A stretch of 64,000 nucleotides of DNA from Streptomyces phaeofaciens (GCF_014648915.1 NZ_BMSA01000003.1:558001-622000); one strand, 5' to 3'; positions 16,534-25,224 are shown, counted from the first letter of the stretch. The notes: generated by a model from the letters alone, not told the origin. Made by a program: numbers and translations.

Positions 16534-18272
16534 GCCTGGCCTCCGTCCTGGGCCTGTCCGTACGCCTGGTCGTGCGGGTGCGGCTGGGCCGGGTTCTCGA
16601 ACGCCGACGCGTGGACGCCGCCGGCGCCCGGGCCCGCCTGGTGCGGGATGCGTGCCTCGTCGCCGTCGGACTCGGCCTCGGCGTTCGCCTCGCGTTCGGC
16701 GACGACGCTCTTGACGGCCCGCAGGACACCCCGGTAGCCGGAGCAGCGGCACAGGTTGCCGCACAGGGCTTGGCGGGTCTCCCGCTCGGTGGGCGCCGGG
16801 TTGCCCTCCAGCAGGTCGTGCACGGTCATCGCCATGCCGGGCACGCAGAACCCGCACTGCACGGCCCCGCACCGGGCGAGCGCCCGCTGCACGTCCGAGG
16901 GCTGTCCGTCGGTGGCGAGGCCCTCGACGGTGCGGATCTCGCTGCCGGCGGTGGTCACGGCGGGGACGAGGCAGGAGGCGACGAGGCGTCCGTCGACCTG
17001 CACGTTGCAGGCGCCGCACTCGCCCTGCGAGCAGCCGTCCTTGGCGCCGGCGAGGCCGAGCCGCTCGCGCAGCACGTAGAGCAGGGACTCGCCGATCCAG
17101 GCGTCGGTGACGGGCCGGTCGGAGCTGTTGACGCGCAGGACGTAGGAGGCGAGGGGGTGTTCCTCGGCCGGGGGCGGCGGCAGCTCGTCGGGGGCGGCGG
17201 CGTCCTGCTGTTCGGGGCCGCCCTCCTCGGGGGCGGCCCCGCGCGCGTGGCCGGAGGGGTCACCGTCGGGCGCGGCGGACTCCGCCTCGGACCCGGCGGG
17301 CGCTTCGGCGCGCCCCTGGGCGCCCTCAGCGGCCTCGTGGACGGCCTCCGTGTCCCCTGGGGCGCCGGGAGCCCCGGCGGGCGCGGAGACGGGCTGGGAG
17401 GCCTCCAGGGACGTCGCGTCGCCCGGCGTCGGCGCTCCCGCGTCGCGGGTGTGCTCGGCGGGTGCGTGCGCGGCGGCGTCCAGGGGCGCGTCGGCGTACG
17501 CGGCCGTGTGCTCGCCGCCGTGCGCGGCCCCGTGCCCGCTCCCGTGATCCGGTCCGTGATCGCCCCGGTGGGCCGCGTCGTGCCCGGGGTGGTGCGCTCC
17601 GCCGTACTCGGGCGCGTCGCCGTACTCGGGCGCGTCGCCGTACTCGGGCGCGTCGCCGAACGCGGGCGCGCCCGGCGCGTGGTGCCCGGTCTCCTGGACC
17701 CCGGCCGGTGCGGACGCCTCGGCCTGCTGGGCCCAGGACGCGCCCGCGCCGTCGGTCGCGCCGGAGGCCCAGGGAGCGGGCGCGCCGCCCGGCAGGGTGG
17801 CCGGAGGGGTGCCGCCCCACTGCTCGACGAGGGACGAGGTGGTGAACTCGCCGGACTCGTCCGGAAGGTCGCCGCCGGCCACCGGGATCGACCACTGGCC
17901 GGTCACGTCGTGGCCCGGGGCGGACGCGCCGGACGCCGGGTCGTCGAAGTTCCACTGGCCGGTCGCGCCGGGGTGGTAGGTGAACCGGTCGTCGCCCACC
18001 GTCTGCGGGCCCGTCTGCGCGGGCCACTCGGTTCCGCCCGCCGGGGTCGCCCAGGTGTCGGCGCCGTCGGCCGGGGGTGCCACCGCTATCTGCGGCGGCA
18101 CGTATCCGTGACCGGGCGCGGCGAGCGGGGTGTCGCCGGCCAGGAGGGCCTCGATGCCGCCCTCGGGCAGCTTCACGAAGGCGGTGGCGCCGTCGTCGTA
18201 GTCGCCCTGGGGCAGCGGGTCCCAGCGGCCGCCGCTCCGGGGCGCGCCCTCTCCGTGCTGGTCGTCGGTCAC
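16530..18272 (-). CDS. 2Fe-2S subunit of molybdenum hydroxylase with a ~370-residue low-complexity N-terminal extension
   Basis: This 580-residue protein ends in a standard two-cluster ferredoxin/[2Fe-2S]-binding module (about residues 375-525). Cluster I cysteines are 414, 419, 422 and 434 (CSQGECGAC...C), and cluster II cysteines are 473, 476, 508 and 510 (CGFC...CRC). Typical CoxS/XdhC subunits are about 160-200 residues. Here residues 1-372 are extra: Ala/Pro/Gly/Glu-rich, with two TGQW motifs (104 and 124), three DAPEYG repeats (207-224) and a His-rich stretch with nine His in residues 225-255. It is predicted disordered and has no signal peptide. GTG start 18272 overlaps the FAD gene stop. 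Electron transfer from Moco to FAD is the family role. The extension's role is unknown. Confidence 0.9.
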   Translation of the reverse strand: MTDDQHGEGAPRSGGRWDPLPQGDYDDGATAFVKLPEGGIEALLAGDTPLAAPGHGYVPPQIAVAPPADGADTWATPAGGTEWPAQTGPQTVGDDRFTYHPGATGQWNFDDPASGASAPGHDVTGQWSIPVAGGDLPDESGEFTTSSLVEQWGGTPPATLPGGAPAPWASGATDGAGASWAQQAEASAPAGVQETGHHAPGAPAFGDAPEYGDAPEYGDAPEYGGAHHPGHDAAHRGDHGPDHGSGHGAAHGGEHTAAYADAPLDAAAHAPAEHTRDAGAPTPGDATSLEASQPVSAPAGAPGAPGDTEAVHEAAEGAQGRAEAPAGSEAESAAPDGDPSGHARGAAPEEGGPEQQDAAAPDELPPPPAEEHPLASYVLRVNSSDRPVTDAWIGESLLYVLRERLGLAGAKDGCSQGECGACNVQVDGRLVASCLVPAVTTAGSEIRTVEGLATDGQPSDVQRALARCGAVQCGFCVPGMAMTVHDLLEGNPAPTERETRQALCGNLCRCSGYRGVLRAVKSVVAEREANAEAESDGDEARIPHQAGPGAGGVHASAFENPAQPHPHDQAYGQAQDGGQA

Positions 18273-19162
18273 GACAGCGCCCTCCCCAGTGCTCGTCGGG
18301 CCAGCGCGGCGACGGTGCGCCGCAGGTGCAGTACGGCGGGCGGCAGCTCAGGGACCGAGCCGTCCATGCCCGGGGCCGGGTCGGGGATGCAGGCGGCGGC
18401 GACGTACTCCCCGAAGGCGTTCAGCGCCTCGGGGACGATCGTGCGGCTGTTGTCCCAGTCGATGAGCCGGGCGACCCACTGCTCGGCGTCCAGCGGGCGC
18501 AGCGGCATCGGCGCTATGGCACCGACGGCGCACCGGACCCCGCGCCGGGCGGGGTCCAGGACGAGGGCGACGGACGCGACGGCGCGCCCGGGGCCGGTGC
18601 GGCCGGTCGCCTTCAGGAACACCTGCGGGGCGTGCAGCAGCGGCACGCGCACGAAGCCGATCAGCTCGCCGCCGCGCAGCATCTCCATGCCGGCCAGCAG
18701 GTGCGAGACCGGGATCTCCCGGCGGGCCCCGCCCGGGCCCACGATGATCAGGGTCGCCTCCAGGGCGGCCAGCACGGGCAGCGCGTCGCCCGTGGGGGCG
18801 GCCGAGGCGACGTTGCCGCCCAGGGTGCCCGCGTTGCGGATCTGGGGCGGGCCGGCGGCGCGCGCGGCGGCGGCGAGCGCCGGGATGAGGGCGGCGAAGT
18901 CGGGGCGGCCCATCCGGGCATGGGTGAGTCCGGCGCCGAGCAGGGCGTGGCCGTCCTGGTACTGCCAGCCGCGGATCTCGCTGATCCGGCCGAGTCCGAC
19001 CAGACCGGCGGGCCGGAGCTGTCCGGAGTTGACGGCGGCCATCAGATCGGTGCCGCCGGCCACGGGTACGGCGGCGGGCATGGCCGCCAGGGCCGCCACC
19101 GCCTCGTCGAGTGTCGTCGGCAGCGTGACGGCCTGCGCCGCCTGCGGTGCGTGCGTGGTCAA
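18269..19162 (-). CDS. FAD-binding (CoxM/XdhB-type) subunit of molybdenum hydroxylase
   Basis: The 297-residue product has the two FAD-binding motifs of the family, PVAGGTDLMAAV near the N-terminus and IRNAGTLGGNVASAAPTGD in the middle, then the CO-dehydrogenase flavoprotein C-terminal domain. The start is set at TTG 19162. It has AAGGGG 9 bp upstream and gives a family-length protein, whereas the next upstream ATG (19252) would add 30 residues of unlikely sequence. It is the first gene of a four-gene operon (FAD, 2Fe-2S, Moco, membrane peptide) in which every junction is a 4-bp GTGA overlap. The promoter should lie in 19163-19398. Confidence 0.87.
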   Translation of the reverse strand: MTTHAPQAAQAVTLPTTLDEAVAALAAMPAAVPVAGGTDLMAAVNSGQLRPAGLVGLGRISEIRGWQYQDGHALLGAGLTHARMGRPDFAALIPALAAAARAAGPPQIRNAGTLGGNVASAAPTGDALPVLAALEATLIIVGPGGARREIPVSHLLAGMEMLRGGELIGFVRVPLLHAPQVFLKATGRTGPGRAVASVALVLDPARRGVRCAVGAIAPMPLRPLDAEQWVARLIDWDNSRTIVPEALNAFGEYVAAACIPDPAPGMDGSVPELPPAVLHLRRTVAALARRALGRALS

Positions 19163-19398
19163 AACCGGCTGCCCCTTCCCGCTGCCCCACCTGGTCCCAC
19201 CTGTGTTGCCGTACGGTACGTGCTGACAGGGCGGACGTGGCAACTCTGGCACATCTTCGCAACACCCGAACGCGGGGGTCCGCTAGGAGGCATTCGCCCA
19301 CCTCACCGAGCAGATGGTCCGTTTTCGTACGGCATATCCGGTGTGAGCGAATTGCCACTCTTCGGTGACCTTGCCGGGGGTCTTTCCCCGACGGGCGG

Positions 19399-21024
19399 CT
19401 ACCGGTTCGGGGGCGTGCCGTCGATCGGGCGCCCGAGGACACCGGGCCGCCGCTGCCAGGGGCGGGGCCCCTGCGGCGGCCGGTAGGCGACGCCCATCGC
19501 GTCGAGCCGCCCGTAGTGCGCCGCCATCCGCCGCTCGAAGTCGGCGAAGTCCCGCTCCCCGGGGGCGGGCAGCGCACTCCAGGCGACCTCGGCGAAGGCG
19601 GCGAGCCGGGGGAAGGCCTGATAGTCCACGCGCGCGGTGTCCTCCATCACCTCGGTCCACAGGTTGGCCTGCGTCCCGAGGACGTGCGCCGCCTCGTCCG
19701 GGGTGAGTTCCGAGGGAACGGGCTCGAACCGGTAGACGTCCTCCAGGGTGCGGACGTACCCGATGGGCACGGGCTCGTCCGGGCCGCCGTCCTGCCGGTG
19801 GTCCAGGTACACGTGCTGCTCGGGGCACATGACGACGTCGTGTCCCGCGCGCGCGGCGGCCGTCCCGCCCGCGTAGCCGCGCCAGGACGACACGGCCGCG
19901 CCGTCCGCGAGCCCGCCCTCCAGGATCTCGTCCCAGCCGATGAGCCGGCGCCCGCGCGCCCGGAGCCAGGTGTCGAAGTGGCGGACGAACCACGACTGGA
20001 GTTCGTCCTCGTCGGCGAGACCGAGTTCCTCGATACGGGCCTGCGCGGCCGGTGACCGCCGCCACTGGTCCTTGGGGCATTCGTCGCCGCCGATGTGAAT
20101 GAACTCCGACGGGAAGAGGCCGAGGACTTCCTCGAACACGTCCTCGTAGAAGCGCAGGGTGTTGTCGGTGGGGGCGAGCACGTGGGGATTGATGCCCCAG
20201 CTGTCCCACACGGAGAGCGCGGTGGTGTCGACGACGTCGGTGTTGCCGAGTTCCGGATACGCGGCGATCGCGGCCTGCGAGTGGCCCGGTACGTCGATTT
20301 CGGGGACGACGGTGATATGCCGCTCGGCGGCGTACGCCACGATCTCCCGGATGTCGTCCTGGGTGTAGTAGCCACCGTGCGGCCGGTCGTCCCACAGCGG
20401 CGAGTCGCGATGGCCGAATTTCGTGCGGGCCCGCCAGGCGCCGACCTCGGTCAGCCGCGGATGGCGCCGGATCTCGATCCGCCAGCCCTGGTCGTCCGTC
20501 AGATGGAAGTGGAAGACGTTCAGTTTGTGGGCGGCCATCAGGTCCAGGTAGCGCAGGACGCCTTCCTTGGGCATGAAGTGCCGGGCCACGTCGAGCATGA
20601 GGCCGCGCCAGCCGAAGCGGGGCGCGTCCTGGATCGTGAGGTGCGGCACGGCCCAGGTCCGGTCGCGGCCGAGCGGGGCCCTGCGGTGGGCGTCGGGGCC
20701 GAGAAGCTGGCGGAGGGTCTGGGCGCCCCAGAAGACTCCGGCCGCGCCGCCGCCCTCGACGAGGACGCCGTCCGGGCCGCTGACGAGGCGGTACTCCTCG
20801 GGGCCGAGCCCGGGGGCCAGCCGGAGCCCGATGCCGTCGCCCTCGATGTCGTCGAGTGCGCGCGCCTCGCGCAGGGGCAGGCCGGCCGCCTGCCACAGGA
20901 CGGTGCGCAGCCAGTGGCCGACGCCCTCGGTCGCGGTGCCGGCGTGGAGCCGGGAGTGCGCGGTCAGCCGCACCTCGCCGGTTCCGGCGACGACGGCGCG
21001 GGGCGCCGGAATCAGTTCGGTCAC
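19399..21024 (-). CDS. GH20 beta-N-acetylhexosaminidase, intracellular
   Basis: This 541-residue enzyme has the GH20b N-terminal domain and a TIM-barrel with the catalytic Asp314-Glu315 pair in FIHIGGDECPK. FHFHLTDDQGWRIEI and VVPEIDVPGHSQAA are also conserved. In this family Asp positions the substrate acetamido group for substrate-assisted catalysis. No signal peptide is present, so it should act on imported GlcNAc- or GalNAc-containing oligosaccharides in the cytoplasm. It starts at GTG 21024, one base after the permease stop, as the last gene of a sugar ABC operon. The combination implies that imported chito-oligosaccharides or related amino-sugar glycans are cut to monomers. Confidence 0.92.
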   Translation of the reverse strand: MTELIPAPRAVVAGTGEVRLTAHSRLHAGTATEGVGHWLRTVLWQAAGLPLREARALDDIEGDGIGLRLAPGLGPEEYRLVSGPDGVLVEGGGAAGVFWGAQTLRQLLGPDAHRRAPLGRDRTWAVPHLTIQDAPRFGWRGLMLDVARHFMPKEGVLRYLDLMAAHKLNVFHFHLTDDQGWRIEIRRHPRLTEVGAWRARTKFGHRDSPLWDDRPHGGYYTQDDIREIVAYAAERHITVVPEIDVPGHSQAAIAAYPELGNTDVVDTTALSVWDSWGINPHVLAPTDNTLRFYEDVFEEVLGLFPSEFIHIGGDECPKDQWRRSPAAQARIEELGLADEDELQSWFVRHFDTWLRARGRRLIGWDEILEGGLADGAAVSSWRGYAGGTAAARAGHDVVMCPEQHVYLDHRQDGGPDEPVPIGYVRTLEDVYRFEPVPSELTPDEAAHVLGTQANLWTEVMEDTARVDYQAFPRLAAFAEVAWSALPAPGERDFADFERRMAAHYGRLDAMGVAYRPPQGPRPWQRRPGVLGRPIDGTPPNR

Positions 21025-21025
21025 G

Positions 21026-21871
21026 TCAGTCCTTTACCGCGCCGCCCAGTCCGGAGACCAGACGGCGCTGAACGAGTACGAAGAACACCAGCACCGGAAT
21101 CGTCATCAGCGTGGAGCCCGCCATCACGCCGCCCCAGTCCGGGTCGTCCGGTTTGAAGAACACCAGGAGGGCCATCGGCAGGGTCGACTGCGAAGTGTCG
21201 CTGATGATGAAGGACTTGGCGAAGAGGAAGTCGTTCCAGGCGGAGATGAAGGAAAACACACTGGTGGCCACCAGGCCGGGCAGGACGAGCGGGAAAAGGA
21301 TCTGCCACAGAAAGCGGGTACGGCTCGCCCCGTCGAGGTACGCGGCCTCCTCCAGGGCCTCCGGAACGGCTTTCACGAACCCCCGCAGCATCCAGATCGC
21401 GAAGGGCAGCGAGAAGGCGATGTGGGGCAGGATCAGGGACCCCAGGGTGTTCAACTGACCGAAGTCCCGCATGAGGAAGAACAAGGGGATCGTCAGCGCC
21501 TCGACGGGCACCGTCTGGGCCACCAGGAACATGATCAGCAGGGTGGTCCGGAAGCGGAACCGGAATCGTGTCACGGCGGTCGCGGCGAGAAACGCGATCA
21601 GCCCGGAGGCGATCACCACGACGCCCGCGACGACAAGACTGTTGAGGAAGTAACGGCCGAATTCCTGCTGCCCGAACACCCGCCGGAAGGAATCCAGGGA
21701 AGGCGCGAGGGTCCACGGCCGCGGCTCGCCGGACTCGATCTCCCCGGCCGGCCGGAAGGCGCCCAGCACCATCCAGTACAGGGGGAATGCGACGACGGCC
21801 GCGGTCAGCAGCGCGCAGGCCTCGGCGGCGAGCCGCCACGGACGGGCCGGCAGGCCCCGCGGAAGGTTCAC
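21026..21871 (-). CDS. Carbohydrate ABC transporter permease, MalG/DasC-like
   Basis: This 281-residue protein has six hydrophobic segments and the CUT1 permease EAA loop (EALEEAAYLDGASRTRFLWQILFPLVLPG). GTG start 21871 overlaps the stop of the first permease (GTGA). It is the second channel subunit of the sugar importer. No ATPase gene is present in the operon, as is usual in Streptomyces, where the shared ATPase MsiK energises many CUT1 importers. Confidence 0.9.
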   Translation of the reverse strand: MNLPRGLPARPWRLAAEACALLTAAVVAFPLYWMVLGAFRPAGEIESGEPRPWTLAPSLDSFRRVFGQQEFGRYFLNSLVVAGVVVIASGLIAFLAATAVTRFRFRFRTTLLIMFLVAQTVPVEALTIPLFFLMRDFGQLNTLGSLILPHIAFSLPFAIWMLRGFVKAVPEALEEAAYLDGASRTRFLWQILFPLVLPGLVATSVFSFISAWNDFLFAKSFIISDTSQSTLPMALLVFFKPDDPDWGGVMAGSTLMTIPVLVFFVLVQRRLVSGLGGAVKD

Positions 21872-22785
21872 AGTTCCTCCCCCTGGCGGCGCAGCAGCCG
21901 CAGGTACACCAGCGTGACGGCGAGCAGCAGCACCAGCATCACGACACCGATCGCCGAGCCGAGGCCGTACTGCGAGGACGCGAACGCCTGCTGGTAGGCA
22001 TAGACGTTCAGGACGAGGTTCTGGCCGGCGATGCCGCCGCCGCCCGTCATGACGTAGATCTGGGTGAAGACCTTGAAGTCCCAGATGACGGACTGGATGG
22101 TGACGACGGTCAGGATCGGCCGCAGCATCGGCGCGAGCACGGACCGCCAGATCCGCCACTGCGAGGCGCCGTCCAGCGAGGCCGCCTCCAGCACCTCCGT
22201 CGGCACGGCACGGATTCCGGCGTAGACGGTGACCATCACGAACGGGAAGGAGCACCAGACGACTTCGAGGAGGACGAGGAGGAAGGCGCTGTAGCGGCCG
22301 TAGGTCCAGGAGTGGTCGCCCAGGCCCAGGATCCGGTTCACCGGGCCGAAGTCGGGGTCGAACAGGAACAGCCAGACCGTGGAGCCGGTGACGGCCGGGG
22401 TGGCCCAGGCGCCCAGCGCGGCGAGCATCAGGGTGAGCCTGGGCACCGCGCGCACCCGGGTGAGCAGCACGGCGAGCGCGCAGCCCACGGCGAGCGTGGA
22501 GACGACACAGGCCGCCGCGAAGACGACGGTCGCCAGCAGCACCCGCCAGAACTGGTCGTCGCCGAAGACGTCGGCGTAGTTCCCCAGTCCGCGGAAGACG
22601 GTCGGCTGCCCACCGCTGACCTGGGCCTGGGTGTACCGGAACAGGGAGATGAGCCCGAGCTGGTAGACGGGGTAGGCGAGCAGCGCCCCGAGGACGACGA
22701 GGGCGGGGGCGAGGTACAGCCAGGGGACCGTCCCGTCCCGTGCCCCGCGTCTGCCCGGGGGGCGCGGGGAGGTCGTCGGCGTCAC
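21868..22785 (-). CDS. Carbohydrate ABC transporter permease, MalF/DasB-like
   Basis: The 305-residue product has a cytoplasmic Arg/Pro-rich N-terminus, six membrane segments and the EAA loop (TEVLEAASLDGASQWRIWRSVLAPMLRPI). GTG start 22785 overlaps the binding-protein stop by 4 bp. It is the first channel subunit of the amino-sugar importer. The substrate is inferred from the coupled GH20 gene and the upstream DasR-type operator. Confidence 0.9.
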   Translation of the reverse strand: MTPTTSPRPPGRRGARDGTVPWLYLAPALVVLGALLAYPVYQLGLISLFRYTQAQVSGGQPTVFRGLGNYADVFGDDQFWRVLLATVVFAAACVVSTLAVGCALAVLLTRVRAVPRLTLMLAALGAWATPAVTGSTVWLFLFDPDFGPVNRILGLGDHSWTYGRYSAFLLVLLEVVWCSFPFVMVTVYAGIRAVPTEVLEAASLDGASQWRIWRSVLAPMLRPILTVVTIQSVIWDFKVFTQIYVMTGGGGIAGQNLVLNVYAYQQAFASSQYGLGSAIGVVMLVLLLAVTLVYLRLLRRQGEEL

Positions 22786-24077
22786 CCGGCGGAGCCGAAC
22801 GCGTCGTTCATCTTCTTCGCGGCGTCCGTCGAGGCCGCCGTGACGCTCTTCCGGCCGCTGATGACCTCCTGGAGCATGGTGGGCAGGACCAGCTGGGAGT
22901 CGATCTGGGACCAGGCGGGCGAGGCGGGCACGAACTCGGTGCCGGCGGCCAGCGTCTGCACGAAGGGCTTCACGAAGGGCTCCTTCGCGGCGGCCCGGTC
23001 GCGGACGTCGGTGAAGGTCGGCAGGAAGCCCATCGCGTCGAAGAGCGAGGCCTGGGTCTTCTTCGAGGCCAGCGCCTTCATCAGTTCGACGGCCAGGGTG
23101 CGGTGCGAGGTGCTCTTCAGGACGCCGATGTTGTTGCCGCCGGCGAAGGCCGGGGCGATCGAGCCGGCCGTCACGCCGGGCAGCGGGACGACGGCGTACT
23201 TGCCCTTCACGGCCCCGGCCTCGACGGCGGTGTGGCTGAAGTCGCCGCCGATCGCCATGCCCGCCTTGCCGGCCGCGAAGGCGGTGACGGTGTCGTTGCC
23301 GCCCATGCCCGCGCACTTGGCGGGGGGACAGTTGTCGGCGGAGAAGAGGGACGTGTACTGCTCGATGCCCTTGCGGGCGGCCGCGCTGTCGATGCCGGAG
23401 GTGTACGAGCCGTCCTTGCCGGCGGCGAGTTCCCCGCCGTTGGCCCAGACGAAGGGCATCGCGCCGTACGTGTAGGCGCCGCCGACGACCAGGCCGTAGA
23501 GGCCGGGCTCGGCGGCGCGGATCGTGCGGGCGGTCGTCGCCAGTTCGGCCAGGGTCGTCGGGACGGCGAGGCCGAGTTCCTCGAAGACGTCCGTGCGGTA
23601 GTAGAGGGCGCGGACGCCGACGTAGAAGGGGGCGCCGTAGACCTTGCCGTCGACGGTGACCGACGTGCGGGCGGTGGGGTCGGTGTCCTTGGCCTCGGGC
23701 CAGGCGCCGAACGCGTCGGTGACGTCGAGGAGTCCGCCGTCGTGGACGTGGCCGGCGGTGTCGGTGTTGCCGTACTCCATCAGGTCGGGGGCGGACTTCG
23801 GGTCGTTGAAGGCGGCCTTGACGCGCTGGGCGCGGGTGTCGATCGGGATGTACTCGACGTCGACCTTCGTGCCCTTGTGGGCTTTGGCGAAGGCGGTGAC
23901 GACGGAGTCGACGACCTTTTCCTTCGGGGTGTTGCCGACTTCCTGGAAGAGCCAGACGCGCAGGGTGCCGCTCTGGTCGTCGGTGTCGGAGGCGGAGTTG
24001 GAGGAGGTCTGGGGGGTGCAGGCGGTGGCGACCAGGGCGGCGGCCGCGAGCGCGGCCAGACGGACGGGGAGCTTCAT
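22782..24077 (-). CDS. Sugar ABC transporter substrate-binding lipoprotein
   Basis: The 431-residue protein starts at ATG 24077 with GGAGGG 8 bp upstream. A basic N-terminus (MKLPVR) and Ala/Leu core end in the lipobox VATAC, giving an anchored extracellular receptor. The mature part has the family-1 solute-binding fold (TLRVWLFQEV, SAPDLMEYGNTDTAGHV, GKVYGAPFYVGVRALYYRTDVFEELGL). It heads the operon with two permeases and a GH20 enzyme. A DasR-type operator lies 92-107 bp before the start, so expression is probably induced by amino sugars. The sequence is not close to DasA as I remember it, so this is a separate importer. Confidence 0.9.
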   Translation of the reverse strand: MKLPVRLAALAAAALVATACTPQTSSNSASDTDDQSGTLRVWLFQEVGNTPKEKVVDSVVTAFAKAHKGTKVDVEYIPIDTRAQRVKAAFNDPKSAPDLMEYGNTDTAGHVHDGGLLDVTDAFGAWPEAKDTDPTARTSVTVDGKVYGAPFYVGVRALYYRTDVFEELGLAVPTTLAELATTARTIRAAEPGLYGLVVGGAYTYGAMPFVWANGGELAAGKDGSYTSGIDSAAARKGIEQYTSLFSADNCPPAKCAGMGGNDTVTAFAAGKAGMAIGGDFSHTAVEAGAVKGKYAVVPLPGVTAGSIAPAFAGGNNIGVLKSTSHRTLAVELMKALASKKTQASLFDAMGFLPTFTDVRDRAAAKEPFVKPFVQTLAAGTEFVPASPAWSQIDSQLVLPTMLQEVISGRKSVTAASTDAAKKMNDAFGSAG

Positions 24078-24095
24078 GGAACGACCCTCCATGCG

Positions 24096-24110
24096 TTGCA
24101 ACATATGCAA
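24096..24110 (-). promoter_or_regulatory. TTGCA-N5-TGCAA inverted repeat in the 5' region of the sugar ABC operon
   Basis: Five-base arms separated by ACATA lie 19-33 bp before the start codon, next to the ribosome binding site, where a repressor or RNA structure could block expression. No family is assigned. Confidence 0.35.
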
Positions 24111-24168
24111 TGGCTGTTTTGCTCTGCACAACACATCGGAGGCTAGGGACTGCATGAACACGTCGACA

Positions 24169-24184
24169 AGAGGTCTCAACCACT
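24169..24184 (-). promoter_or_regulatory. DasR-responsive element (dre)-like operator
   Basis: On the minus strand the 16-mer AGTGGTTGAGACCTCT matches 13 of 16 positions of the published DasR consensus A(G/C)TGGTCTAGACCA(G/C)T, including both TGGT/ACC half-site cores apart from one base. It lies between the terminator of the upstream genes and the start of the sugar ABC operon, the expected position for repression by the GlcNAc regulator DasR. Confidence 0.7.
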
Positions 24185-24228
24185 CTGTGACCACGTGGCG
24201 CACCCCGTGCAACGCCAGAAGACGCCAA

Positions 24229-24266
24229 AGGCCCCCGAGGCGCGTCAAAACGCACCTCGGGGGCCT
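24229..24266 (-). terminator. Terminator hairpin downstream of the DUF3039/YqgE genes
   Basis: A 17-bp stem (AGGCCCCCGAGGCGCGT against ACGCACCTCGGGGGCCT, one mismatch) with a CAAA loop lies 66 bp past the DUF3039 gene stop and separates it from the sugar ABC promoter. Confidence 0.8.
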
Positions 24267-24331
24267 CGGAGCCGCACACGGGAACCTCAGAGCCTCACTC
24301 GGGAACCCGGAGCCTCAGCAGGTCCGCACGG

Positions 24332-24622
24332 CTACTGCTTGCCGCCGCCCTTGCCCTTGTCGTCCCCGCCGCCCGCGCCCATCGACTCGAAGATCTCCTT
24401 GCACATCGGGCACACGGGATACTTCTTCGGGTCGCGGCCGGGCACCCACACCTTGCCGCACAGCGCCACGACGGGGGTCCCGTCGAGGGCGCTCGCCATG
24501 ATCTTGTCCTTCTGGACGTAGTGCGCGAAGCGCTCGTGGTCACCGTCGCCGTGCGACACCTGCGGCGTCGGCTCTACGAGGGTCCCCGTACCGGTGCCGC
24601 GCTCGGGCTCAAGAGTGCTCAT
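24332..24622 (-). CDS. DUF3039 small zinc-ribbon-like protein
   Basis: This 96-residue protein has an unstructured N-terminus and a core, HYVQKDKIMASALDGTPVVALCGKVW, followed by YPVCPMCKEIFESM. The CGK...CPMC spacing suggests a zinc ribbon. Its length and core agree with the DUF3039 family, conserved in actinobacteria and of unknown function. ATG 24622 was chosen because the frame upstream has non-coding composition. It lies 29 bp downstream of the YqgE gene and probably shares its transcript. Confidence 0.78.
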   Translation of the reverse strand: MSTLEPERGTGTGTLVEPTPQVSHGDGDHERFAHYVQKDKIMASALDGTPVVALCGKVWVPGRDPKKYPVCPMCKEIFESMGAGGGDDKGKGGGKQ

Positions 24623-24651
24623 GGGCCCAAGGGTACTGAAGCTCACCCGGA

Positions 24652-25224
24652 TCAGTTGAGCGACGGGTCGTCCGGATACGTGGCCACCATCGCCAGCTCG
24701 CTGCGCTGGCGGCGCAGCACCTCGCGCCAGAGTCTCTCCGGGCACGGCGAGGAGACGTCACCGGGCTCGGACTCCACCACGTACCAGGCGCCCTCGACCA
24801 GTTCGTCCTCCAGCTGGCCGGGGCCCCAGCCGGCGTACCCGGCGAAGATCCTCAGCGAGCCCAGCGCGGAGGCGAGCAGCTCCGGCGGGGCCTCCAGGTC
24901 GACGAGGCCGATCGCCCCGTGCACCCGGCGCCAGCCGAGCGGACCACGGTCCCCGGAGGCGTCGCCGGGGATGACGGCGACCCCGAGCGCGGAGTCGAGG
25001 GACACCGGGCCGCCCTGGAAGACGACACCGGGTTCCCCGGTGAGGCCGGCCCAGCCCTCCAGGATGTCGCCGACGCCCACCGGAGTGGGCCGGTTGAGGA
25101 CGACACCGAGGGAGCCCTCCTCGTCGTGGTCGAGAAGGAGCACCACCGCGCGGTCGAAGTTCGGGTCCGCCAGGGCGGGCGTTGCCACGAGCAGCCGTCC
25201 TGTGAGCGAGGACACCTCGGTCAT
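24652..25224 (-). CDS. YqgE/AlgH family (DUF179) protein
   Basis: This 190-residue protein has the family hallmarks: SLTGRLLVATPALADPNFDRAVVLLLDHDEEGSLGVVLNRPT near the start, then VFQGGPVSLDSAL and IFAGYAGWGPGQLEDEL. Its biochemical function is not established. Members are cytosolic with a conserved fold. ATG 25224 has GGGGGA 11 bp upstream. ATG 25233 is an alternative three codons earlier. It is divergent from murA, with a 314-bp shared upstream region. Confidence 0.88.
   Translation of the reverse strand: MTEVSSLTGRLLVATPALADPNFDRAVVLLLDHDEEGSLGVVLNRPTPVGVGDILEGWAGLTGEPGVVFQGGPVSLDSALGVAVIPGDASGDRGPLGWRRVHGAIGLVDLEAPPELLASALGSLRIFAGYAGWGPGQLEDELVEGAWYVVESEPGDVSSPCPERLWREVLRRQRSELAMVATYPDDPSLN

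Noticed and set aside
22782..24077. Identity as the dasABC operon itself
   Set aside because: No dasR gene is adjacent, the binding protein does not start like DasA as I remember it, and the neighbours (YqgE, murA) fit a different locus.
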